Positions 11,601 through 24,100 of a stretch of 64,000 bases of DNA are shown piece by piece. The stretch is taken from contig JAAEAF010002308.1 of assembly GCA_011037195.1 (NCBI GenBank), positions 104,976 through 168,975 of the forward strand. Reading direction: 5' to 3'. The first letter of the stretch is position 1; every line of letters begins with the position of its first letter. The notes beneath the pieces are model-generated. The model was not told the DNA's origin and did not search any database. It saw only the letters and a list, made by a program, of their open reading frames with translations. Both the position numbers and the translations under genes were made by a program. Origin of the DNA: Triatoma infestans (Eukaryota > Arthropoda > Insecta > Hemiptera > Reduviidae).

Positions 11601-12091
11601 ATATGATGTGCATTAATATTTTTTTATCTCTGAACAAATATTACATTATTATCATTTTTATTTATATTTACCAAACTATTTAGTTAGTAGTGGTGTAACA
11701 AGTTTTGTGTTAATATAAAAATACAATTTAAATATTGACTATTTTTTTTTCAGAGCTGGAAGTTTTTTCAATATATTTCACATAAAGGTAAACGCACTGA
11801 TAAAAAAACAATTATTTTTACCTGTAACTGATATTTATTTACAAATGTTTATTATCTGAAATTGTCAATCTAGCATTTCCAACATTGTTTCTAGATGCCT
11901 TAAAAATTAAATCTTTTTACACGTTTAAAGTAAAAATAAAAATTACTTTCGTTTCTTTCTAAAATTAGCTACGAGGATAAAATCCGCAACTTATTTTCAA
12001 ATGTAAAAGAGTAAAATGATTAAAAAAGAAAATTTAGCAAAAATAATTTAACAAAATGACACTATATGTACACAACTTTTTAGATTTTGAA

Positions 12092-12169
12092 TTAACTTTT
12101 CTTCACTTTGAGATCGATGGCAACGATCTTTTCAACATAGCCCCAAAAAGTACAGCTATCCATAAACAC
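12092..12169 (-). CDS. QSER1/PRR12-like last exon
   Basis: Acceptor atttcag. It encodes VFMDSCTFWGYVEKIVAIDL and KVKKS, then TAA at 12094-12092. A minus-strand AATAAA lies about 255 bp downstream (around 11833-11838) and is a candidate poly(A) signal. Confidence 0.85.
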   Translation of the reverse strand: MFMDSCTFWGYVEKIVAIDLKVKKS

Positions 12170-15100
12170 CTGAAATAACAAACATTTTTTGTCTTATGTT
12201 GCTGAAGTTGCAATATGAATGCTAGTGAACTTGTTATTTATTTGAAAACAGGGTATAAGTGCCAATCATTATTACACATTCGAGTGCAAGTTTTCCTACA
12301 AAGAAGCGCAAGCGAGTGTGGCAATTGAACCCCAGCTAAATATTAAATTTGTTCTATAACATTAAAACTTTTTTAAAAAAAAGGAAACTAAATTGGAATA
12401 GATATGTACGGCGACCTCTAGGCGAGCGTTGTCCATCTAAAACGGAAAGGTTTCTTTCAGAAAGATTGCAGAATATTAGGAATGTTAACTGATTTTAGTG
12501 AAACCAATTGTCATATTATTCAGCTGTTGCAGAAAAAAAAAAGATAGCTTATTTATTCAGTACGGTTCTTTTTTAATAGCAGTAATTAACAATATGTCCT
12601 AACATGCTGTACAACACGCCGCACAAAACTGGAAATTATTTAAGAATTTTAACACTTTAGAGGTCAAAGGAAAAAGCAGTTCACCTACTAACCTTTTGCA
12701 TGCGTCTTCCTATCCGACTATTTTCCGTCTTGCAAAAAATATATATACATTGAGATAACAATTTTGAATGTCATTTAGGGCAGGAATTTTGGATGTATTA
12801 TATATACAGCGTCGTTGTTCAGAGAACAAGCGATGGACTCCATTGTGCAACCCCCAAACCAGATTGCCTAGTGACTTGTCTAGGCAGTGCGCTGTAGCAT
12901 GTTTCAGATTAGCTACTAGACATGACTATTTGAACAAACACCTCCATAAAATTGGTGTGGTTTATTTGCTCATTGTGCCGGATGGCAGAAATGGATGCAT
13001 GAATGGATGGGACCACATACTTAAATGTGCGGCGCTGCAAGAATCGTCTCTGCAGAATCAGGCCACACTGTACTGGGCTGCGAGGAGTCGAATGGCCGAG
13101 AAGGCCAACGACGAGGGCGTTGGATAGAAAAAAAAAATTATGTGAATTACTTACTTATTATTAATTTAAATATTATTTATTTATACTTATTAATATTTAT
13201 TTATTAATATTATTTATTCCCTTGGAATAATCTGGTAAGGGTCAGTGGAGAGGACAAGAAATGGAGGCGTAGCCTGTGACAAACAAAAAATACACTTTTT
13301 ATTTCATTTCTTGTTCTCAAAATATTAAAAATCATGTATGGTGCAGTTGATGGGCACATTAATTGGTAAAAAAGAATCGCGGCAAGTGGGAGGTTATTTC
13401 TAGACCTTTCCCATAGAAAGTATGGCTTATTTTGTTACAAATGAGGTGACTATCACCTAAAATTTGTCAATGTACCTATCACCTAAAATTTGTCAATGTA
13501 CCCTATTTAACCATCCTACAGAATTTTATTAAAAAATGAAAACATAATAATGAATATACTAACTTTGTTCAGCCAGTCATTATCAGATAATAATACGTTC
13601 AGAAGAGTACTGGAATTTCTAGATTCATCTTCCCTTTTTTTAACTTTAACTTGTTCATCACAAAGTCCAAATATATGTTTCTTATAATGGCATAATTTAT
13701 GCATTACTTGGAAATATTCAAAACATGATGGGCATAATGTAACTTCCTGAAATAAATAATTTATATTTCATAAATTTGTACTTTCTCTTATTTTAATTTT
13801 ATAATTTGGTTTCGGGCGGTCACACTGTCTGACAAACGGCATCCTGAAGATGGGCGAACGCCCGAAACCGATCGATGACCACAAATGAACCAGGTTACCA
13901 CGGAAAATGTCTCTAATATTTTGATGTGTTTGAATATTTTGTATCCAGAAATTTTCTAAAGCAATTATATTACTGAAAATCTAAAACGAATGTAAATAAT
14001 ATGCGTAATATATATATTAATTTATGATTTTTTTGCCCTAAACTTTTACTTTTAAAAAACGGAAGTCTTAGGTGTTGGATTGTACGTATTAATTATGAAC
14101 TAGTCTGGCAAGTTCTTCCCATGTATTTTTTTTTTTTTTTGAGAGGGGCTCACCGCACTGCGATCTTCACGAACTTTTATACCGTGCCCCTTAGATGCAG
14201 CTGGCCAGCCAGCGGCCTACCCCTCAGGTGCTGCAAGCGAGCATCTCGTCTATAGTACCCCCATCAGATTAGGGCTCCTTAGGAACCAATATGCTGGAGG
14301 GCTCTAGAGAGGATATATTCTTCTCATGTTCTTGATCACTACCCAGGATCCTAAATCTTCTTATGGTGACAGTCTCACAGCCCATGAGGAGATGTATCGG
14401 AGTTTCCTCCGACCCCCGGCAGAATCTGCATGTTTTATCACTCTCCAAATCCAGCTTCTTCAGGTGTTCTCTGAGCCTACACTGCCCTGTGAGGAAACCT
14501 GTAAGAATGCGGAGACTGGGGCCAATACATGCCTCAGTCCTGTCCTCAATCTTTTTGGGTTGTAATCTTCCAAGCAGATCTTTGCCTCAGTCCTAGAGGG
14601 AGTTCCAGAGTTGCGTCCTCTTCCCATTCTCCTCTTTCTTAAGTTCCTCTAGAGAAAACTGGTCGCTGACCTCACAAAACGGTTCAGGCCCCAAGAATGG
14701 GGATGCAACGGCTCTCTTTGCCAGAGCGTCGGCCATCTCATTTCCTTCAAAGCTCACATGCCCTGGCACCCCAAAAAGGAGGACTTTACTCCTCCGACTC
14801 AGGACACTGAGTTTGCCTAAGCAATCCCAAACCAACTTAGAGCTGATAATATAAGATCTCAGCGCTCTAATAGCTGCCTGGCTATCGGAAAGGATAACAA
14901 TCTCCTGATTCCGATATCTCCTACCGAGGTTAAATTGAGCACATCTTTCAGTTGCGTATATTTCCGCCTAAAATATGCTGGGAAACCTTCCCATTGGGTT
15001 CTCAGTGTTTGGTTCTTAGCCCGAATACCCCTGCCCTAGTTCCTTCGACGACCTTAGACCTGTATGTATACCATTTAATGGCATGCTCTTTGATGACCTT

Positions 15101-18100
15101 TTGAATGACCTGCTAGGGCGGATTCGCTGCTCCACTCCTTCTTGTTACTCAGCTTCGAGGAGAAATTTTTAACAAAGCTGTATCTCTTTATCATACCATC
15201 TTTAGGGAGTTTCAGGTAGTGGGCCCAGTGGATATGGATGGCCACTCCCTAGCACCAGGGCCCCTATATCTTCCCATGTATTCTTTTGATATGAAAATGG
15301 TATTCCGAATTCGTTCTAACAATAAAACATTAAATAATGATAATAATTACCAGAGCGATCTCATCAACATCGACGACATTATCCTGTACAATCTCAAGTG
15401 TTTGATAATCATAAGGTGATCCTTCCAAACCTATAGCAACTTCAGCATTTCCATAACAAATACAAGTTCCACTGCTTAATTTAGTTTTATATCCAGGATA
15501 TTTCTCTATAGCTTCACAAATTTGTTCAGTCCACTTTAAGAGCGGTATCAAGTCACTCTTTAATTTATCAATATAATCATCAATGACTTTTACATTGTTT
15601 AAGAAATAATCATCTAAAAGAGAAACAAAAATCATAAATTAATAAACCTTTTAATAATAAAGCTTTTTATTATTAAAGATAAAATCAGAAATAAATAAAG
15701 TATTCCACCTTTTTCTTGTACAATTGCTTTGAGGAAATTCGAATCTAAAGAGTGTGAAATTAATGTTTGAATAAAAATGTCGAAATTATCCTGATATTTC
15801 ATACTATCCTTTATAGTTCGGTCAATAATGTCCCTAAAATATAAACAACAGTTAAATAATATATATATATGGTAGGTATAATAAAATTTCAAAAAACACT
15901 AACTGGATTTAGCTAACCTTCCAACAGTTACATCAAGAAGATTTCTGCTTAAAAGTTTTACTGTTATATCTCTTTTAATTTGCTTTACTAATTTAACATC
16001 TATTGCTGCATAAACAAATTTCGATCCTGGACTCCATGCGGTAAACTTAAAACATTTTTAAGGTAAGATTAAAAATGTACAATATTTTTTACTTTCTCTT
16101 ACTCCTAGTGAGAGGAAGTAATGTAAACGTGTCAAATTTTCGATATCGAGTTTTCAACGGAAATATCCGTTTTGAGGTCCCCTGGGTTCAAAAAAGTGGT
16201 TTTTAGCAAATGGTGTGTGTGTGAACAGCAAAGCTCAAAAACGAAAAACCGTAGAAAGTTGAACCTTGATATTCCGTTTGGGTATCACCATAGGATCTAA
16301 CTGTACGTTATTTGTCAAAATTCCTCAACCGGAAGTACCACATTACTAGTTGTTTTTTTTTTTTTTACTTTTTTGCGTTTTTCTCAAAAATGGCTCCGAT
16401 TATTTTCTTTAAACTTTGTGTGTCACCTACATATACAAAGAGCTACAACTTTTTATCTGAAACATTTCTCTGGGGAAAATTCATTTAAGGGCACTTATGG
16501 AGTAGGGGTAGGGTTAGGTTTTCCTCTAAAATGCTATTTCAGTTTATTAGACAATTCTGTCATCTAAATAATGTTATTTAGAATTGAATATGTTGTTGAA
16601 ATTCCGAGTTTGAAAAAAATCGGATAACCAGAAGAGCGTTTACTTCAACACTTTACTAAAATGATTTTTTTCACTTTTTCGCGATTTTCTCAAAAATGGC
16701 TCCGGCGATTTTCTTGAAACTTCATATATAAACTAAACATAAAAAGATCTACAACTTTTATTTAAAACATTTCTCTGGGAAAATTCATTTAAGAGCAATT
16801 TTAAGGGAGGGGTGGGGGTTATGTTTTTCTATAAAGTGCAACGTACAATTCTACTATCCAAACAAAATTAATTAGAAATAAATAGATGGCCAAAATTGCG
16901 AGTTTCAAGGAAAATTAGTAAACCGGAAGTGTGCTTTTACTGAAAGTTTTTTCATTTTTCGACGAATCTCATTAAATTTGTCAATTATAATTTTGAGAAG
17001 TGGAGTAAGAGCAAGTTGTGTGAGTGTTTCACACCAGATTTTTTTCTATTATACAGCTCATAAGCATTATGATTTGACAATTTGCTAAAAGACTTACCTA
17101 GTTATTAAAGTGTAATAATTTTTATAACATGTGAACTTATTGGACAGGGATTTTGTTCATGTAAATTACTAATCAATATCTTATCTTTTTAATTTGAAAA
17201 AAACTATTATAAAAAGAGCGAACTATGTGATCATCTAAGATTCTTATGGACTTATTTTGAAACATGTTTTTTTTCGAAATTGTTTCTGTGAGTGTTATAT
17301 TTCTCAAAATTGACTCAACAATTTTATATATATGGTATATTTCATTCACAATAGAGAACCTCTCTTACAGTATTTTTCAGGAAACGTGTTTTTTCAATGC
17401 CATGTCAGTATGCAAGTTGTATGTCTGGTTAAGAATAGGAAATTTTTAAGGGTTGATTCGTGCTAAGAACTATAAACCATTGTCCACCTTAAAAGTTTCA
17501 GGGTGGCCTCTACAAAGTTTCATCGATTCTGGTCGCTAAGAATGAAACCGGCTGAATCGTTCTGGGATGGAAAAACGTCCACCTTGTCCTCGCCATGGGG
17601 TTGGGAGCAGTAGGTATGAGTATGATCTACTCAAGTTTTAGACGACCCACTGATAAAGTGTCAATAAGGGGAAACGAAATTAAGAAATAAAATTCACAAA
17701 TTAATGTAATAAAAGCATAAAATTAAAACGATAATACTTATAAAACTAAAATAGAAGCCAATTTAAAACCCTCTCAGATTGCATGGCTATTTCAACATTA
17801 ATAATGTTTCTTCGAATTCATGCGACAGAAATTTATCAACACATCATTTGAAATTAAAGCTGCCAACTTCTAGTTTTCAAATTATCACACACGAAGACTT
17901 CTGTCGAAATATGTCAACGGTAGTATCTTTTACTAAATTTTTATTCAGTTTTCGCGATTTTCTCAAAAAAAAACGAATGCAAATGATTTTCTTTAAATTT
18001 TACGTTACTATTACATTTATTCGAAATATTTTTCTTGAAAAAGTTGTAAGATTTCCCGGAAGAGTACATATTCTTGGTAAAATGTCATATCCAGGGCATG

Positions 18101-21100
18101 TAGTTGCCATATTAAACTGTCAAATAATAAATGGGCTAGCCTTATTTAAAAAAGATCAAAAGTGCTACACAGATTTTATTTATTTTTTTTAATTTTTGAA
18201 TAGATTCATTTCATTTTAACATATTGAAATAAGCGCACAAAAGCCCTTTTAATACCGAACCTTTCCAACAGTATTACCACCGATCTGTTACTATTTTTAT
18301 ACAAATTTTTATCAATGGTTTGTACTTACAACGGGATTTATAAGGAAACGTAATTCGTTAAAAGAGAATTTTCTTCCAACTGTTTTTGAATCAGACTATA
18401 CAACTCCTAGTTTTCTTCATTTTAGCCAAACACTATGTTTAGTATGTTTCACGATCTACATACATTGTACTATTACTAAAAATTTAGAATTTGTACTAGG
18501 AAAAATTTATATAAAAGTTTCGCTCCAGATTTTTAACGTAATATACGTTTTTCTAGGGGCCACCTATTTGGTAAAAAGCGAACGTTTTCTCATAGTGTAG
18601 GAAAGGCGGGGGTGGGGGCAGCGTCCGCTCTAGGTTGCATCGCCCCGGACAAAAAGACAAATTGCTACCCCTTAAGAATATATATATATATATATATTTA
18701 AATAAAGGTACATATTTTTAAGAACTTCCACTTGTTATCACTACCGACGTAATAGCAAGAATAATGCTATTGTGTAATGAAACCGCTCTTTTATAATTAA
18801 AGGTAGTAATAAGCAAGTCTATGCATGGTTCAAACACAGGCTGAAGCAGCGCTCTGCTCGCGTGCTAATGCTATTCTGTTCAGAGAAGTATATGCATGTT
18901 AACACATATTTTTCTCATACTTACAGCCAAATGACGCCCCTAAATTTTGGCGCCCTGGACAAATGTCCGGAATGCCCGCCTCTAGAGCGGTCGCTGGTGG
19001 GGGTGAAAAAACATAAAAACGTATTCTACACATGTTCCAACAGATATCGTTTAAAGTTTTTTCTTTCCTAATTGAAATAATTTTTAATGTTGTGTTTGTG
19101 TTAGATTTTCGAAATTGAATTCCAATCGATATATACACTTTAAGGTCTAGTGTTATAATCCATATGATTTTATTTCATTTATCTATTTTAATACTGACGG
19201 CATTTGTGACAAATAATCATATGTTTATATAAACTGAATATGTGTTGCTGTTAAGAGTTAAAACAGAACTTTCAAATACAATTTATGTGAAGTGCAAGGT
19301 TGTTCCCATTTACAAAAGTTGCGCTGCGGACTTTAAAGAAGCTGTTATTCATTAGATAAATAGCAGTTTTTATTGTTTAATTTTATAATTATTTTATAAT
19401 ATATTCATTAGGAAAAGTAAAGGCAATCAAACTTCCTATCTAAAACTTCAAACCAATGATTCTTTTTATTAAGAGCTGTCTGAGGTAATATTAGCAATTA
19501 CTGATTGCAATTCAATTCAAATTTAACTGATTAACAAAACGTCTCCATTTGAAGTCTCCTCTCTAGGATCGTTTTTGAAAAATATGATGAATGTGCAGAA
19601 ACATTTGGTTCTTACATAGAACGACTTAAAGCCTTTTTAAAGGTTCAGAATATAGCTACTGAGAACGAATTAAAACACTAGCTAAGAGGCGAATTAAAAA
19701 ACTAAATTCATTATTCGCAGGTTGAAATTGCTAAAAGTTCAATTTTTCCTTCCAAATATGAAGAAAAATCATTTTTAAGAATTGGTTGATATTCTTGTAT
19801 AGTACTATTTAGACTCTAAACCTTTAGTTATATCGAGCAGATACAACCTTTTCAGTAGAAAGCAAACAGAAAGAGAGTCTTTTTCTTCTTATATGTAAGA
19901 GCTTAAGAAACTAGCTTCAAGTTGTTATACGAATAGAGTACTACAAATTGTTCATAGAGATATACTGGTTAGTGGCCTACATTGAAAACAAATTCTTGAC
20001 CGGCTTTTTCAGGAGGACGATATCCTACTAGACAAAAGCATTAAACTTGCTCTCGCCTTGGAAAGAGCGACTCAGGGCGCTGCTGAAATTAAATCTGCTG
20101 GTTTCAAAGAGTTCCAATTTCAATACCAAAACCTGTTCAGAAGGAAACAAATCTCTCCTCAGATAGGACGACAAATTGAAAAAGTGTGCTTGCAGAAAAA
20201 TATTCAAGAAAAATAATCCAGACCCTTTAACTTCTAATCAATTAGGTTTCAAAGACAACTACGATTTCCAACAGCTAGTTGGTGATACACTACCAATTAG
20301 CTTAGTAATTTTACCTTACTAATTAGAGTTAAACTCTAAAGCAAATACACCTATAATACTAAATGTAAAGATATGAAATATGACACGGAGGCTGTTGTTT
20401 CCGTAATAAGTTACAAACTTTACAGGAAAATTACCAATATTCCTTTAAAAAATACTATCATTAAATTTAGAAGTTACAATCAGGCTGCGATAAAGCCTCT
20501 CGGCTATCTAAAGGTACCAGTGGTTATTATTAAGAAAACACAAGTTCTTAATTTATATGTAGCCAAAGAACATTTCGCCACCGTCATGGGACAGGAGAGG
20601 TTCTTCAAGCTAAATCTACGGTCCCGACCAGCAACCTGATTTAAGAGTAATTCAAGCGGATATTCAACTTAAACTGGACGACTATCAACGTTGATGGCAA
20701 TATCATCGGAAGAACCTGGGTATATTCATGGTTATTAGCAGCCAAAACAAGGTTCTTCTAGCTTGGGTATTGGGCATTCAGGTCATAAGGGCAATGAGGC
20801 GGCAGATCGCCTTGCCAGCGAGGGCTCTATTGGAACCCTTATTGGACTTGAACGTTTCTGCGGGCATTGCAAAGTGCCTCAGGAATGCAGCCATCAGAGC
20901 ATAGGTGCTCGATCGATCACAGGAATGGTGGGTTAAAAACCCCAGATCAAAGGGAGGTGAAAAAGTTTAATAATAGCTAATTGCCCAGGCTTATTGCAGA
21001 ATAAGGATAATGGCCTCCTTACTGGCCACTGTAGACATAACAAGCACATTCATCGCATGCGCCTGACAATGAGTATCTTGTGTAGATCTGTCAGGAAGAA

Positions 21101-24100
21101 GAAACAGCACGTACTGTGACAGTGAGGGCTTGTATGGCTGAAGTGTCACGTCTAAGGAGAGGAGAGCCTACAAGCTTCACCCAAGAGTCTCTCTCAGGAA
21201 AATTAAATCTAATAAAACAGACAGGGCTTGAGAGAGTGCTCTGATCAGTGGGTGCTCTTAAGGGATCACCCAGGGATCTCCCTCCAGATTCCCAAGTCTA
21301 ATTAAACAAACAGGCCTCTAACTTGGGGGAGCCACAATAGACTCTTAAGGTTGGGTGAATAGCCAACCTTCACAGAATCTAATCCAAGGGGAAAGGAAAG
21401 GTTATAACCCATATGATTATCATTAATCTATTTTAATATCAAATGGGATTTGTTAGAAATAATCATATGTTTCTATAATTCAATTATTACTACGGTGTTG
21501 ATGCTAAAAGTTATGTAGCAATTTTCAAATACAATTTATGTGAAGCGTAAGGTTATAGTTATTTACAAAACCCACTGAAGACTTTTTTTTTTTTTTTTAT
21601 TAATTTGGAGTGTGAATTGTGTGTATGTGTATGTGATAAAAAGAGCAAATTCGATTTTCTCGAATAGAATCGGAAAAATTTCGTTCCTATCCAGTTAATC
21701 GGAATGATTTGTAATTATTACTTATTTACAATTTATTCGAAAATAACTCCATTTTTCATCATAGTTTTTTTTTATACACAAACAGATTTGTTTGTAATAT
21801 TTTACTATTATGAGAAGGAGCCAGGAGAGACAAAGAATTATGGAGAAAAATGACCTGACTGTAACCTATAATAGAAAGAAACGTCGATATGAAGAAAAAG
21901 AAATTTTTCTATTAAAGAACTGTTCAAGAAGAATTTGAGGAAATAATTGCAGCATAATTTCATGTCGTTTAGCTACCAATTTGAAAACATATGGTTTTTC
22001 ACATTTTTTTTATTAAGATTTTTTTAAAAAAAAAAAAAAAAAAAGTAATGCTTACCGTAGGGACATTTGTATAATAAGATACCCCATTCTTTACAAAATG
22101 AAGAAACTTATGCAACATATTATGCTCCTTTACTCGCCAAATAGGAGGGAAGTAATTCTTCTGATCGCTGGTAGCTATTACAAAATCATAAACCTGTAAT
22201 GAAATTTATTTTTTAAAATTAGCGAAGCAATACTAAGTTATAAACTATAATAAAGTTATCGTGGATATAAAAATAAATCATATTAACAATAATTTTAAGT
22301 TAGTTGATTATTCAAATTAGTTTACAGCAGAATTTTGTAACTCAACAATATTTGAGTAAATACTAACATTAAATGGAAAAGCAGGATTTAGGGCCTTCTT
22401 CACTGGCTGGGTAACACTGGTAGAAAGTACTGATGGACTCATTAGCTTTTCCTGTGAAACTACCCTCACTTTACCTTCTGCAGGAAGTGGCTGTGGTTTG
22501 GTTATAACTACTTTTGGTTTGGAATTGGTGGGTGCCTTTTTCTTTACTGCAAAAATAGATTCAAATTCAATAAATAATCATCAATGTAATTAAAACAAAA
22601 ATTATAACAGTTACATTAGTTTTAACAAAAATTACAGACTTTCAAAACAATTTGTATGTTTGCATTTGCATTTGTGTTCACATTTTATTTGAAAGCCTTA
22701 CGTTCCCCTTTCCATTTTTCAATCGTTACTAAATCAGGATTTTATTGTCTTTTTTATTATTGTTTGTTTATTGTATAAGTTTTTTTTCCTCATAAACATG
22801 ATATTTCTAAGCATAACCTCGATAATAAGCATAATTTTTTTAGAAAGCTTAAATTCGTTAGATAAGGCTCTCATCGTCCATAAAGTAGGATACAAAAATA
22901 AATAATTAGCTTATTTAAAAACTATGAGTAATTATGAAGAATCAATTCATAATGAAAAGTGAATAATTAATTAAAAAAAAAAGGCAATGTATTGCTATCA
23001 AATACACATTCACAATCAACTCTTTTTTCATAATAAATTTACACTAGAACATGGATTAGATAGATATTTTCCATCATAGTCCCTGCTTCTTTTTGTGGTC
23101 ATCGACCGGTTGCGGGCGTTGGCCCGCAGTGTAATAACATAGACTTGCACAGAGCAAATACAGTTGATAGACTTGTTCTGTGCAAATCTATGTTATTTAT
23201 ACTGTTTAACAAAAACATCCTGATGATGGGCCAACGCCCGCAACCGGTCGATGACCACAAAAAGAAGCAGGCTATCACAGAAAATATCTCTGATGCTTTC
23301 CAGCTCTGCGAAACCAACCACAACAACTAGAACATGGAAATTACAATTTCAAGAAAACTTCATTATTTCTTAAAAACAACATAGATTTATTGTATACATT
23401 TTTTTTCTCTCCTAAAAATGGTATTTCTAAGCTTCTTTACATCTTGAAAATAAGCATAATTTTTGTGAGAAAGTTTAAATTCGTTAGATAAAACTCTATA
23501 ATCTGCTTCATTTTGTGAGCATTAACCGACGGCTTTAGTCGGTAAACGATATTTCTTGATAACATTATCTTGATAAACAACGTGTTATCAGGCAGGCATG
23601 AAGCAAAATCATTGATTTAGGGACGTTAAAGCCAATGAAAGTGAGTGTAGTTCAAGTAAAAGAATGAAGTGAATAAGAATCTGTCTATAAGAATACTTAT
23701 ACTCGCTGATTTTTTAAAAGTATATTTACTAATAATTTTTGTATTAACATACTTTTTATTTAATACATCATTCAGCGTTATCATATATATGTATTCTTTA
23801 TTTTATCTTTTATTGCCGTTATTTTTGTTATAATTATTCTTAACATTTATCTAAAATATTAATATATGGCATGATTTAGTCAATTGACTTGTCTTTTTTA
23901 TATATATTTTTTATTATGTTTATGTTCTTTCAAAATGGAAATATCAATAAAGAGAAATAAAATATTTTATGGACCAACTCTAAATGGTTTTTACTATATA
24001 AAAGTTACTACTTATTATCATATATCTTGGTGTTGGGGCGGGTGTTGGTGTAGTGGTTATGTGCATGGACTTGTAAGTGGGAGGACCCCAGTTCGAGTCC

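Noticed and set aside
16130..17050. Protein-coding gene in the tandem repeat block
   Set aside because: The only open frame above 60 codons does not persist between repeat units, so it is not under coding constraint.
23056..23325. Ordinary MITE (DNA transposon derivative)
   Set aside because: The 13-bp duplication, one-sided tail and ribozyme-like boxes fit a retroposon better; a related palindrome has a 12-bp duplication, so the length is not fixed.
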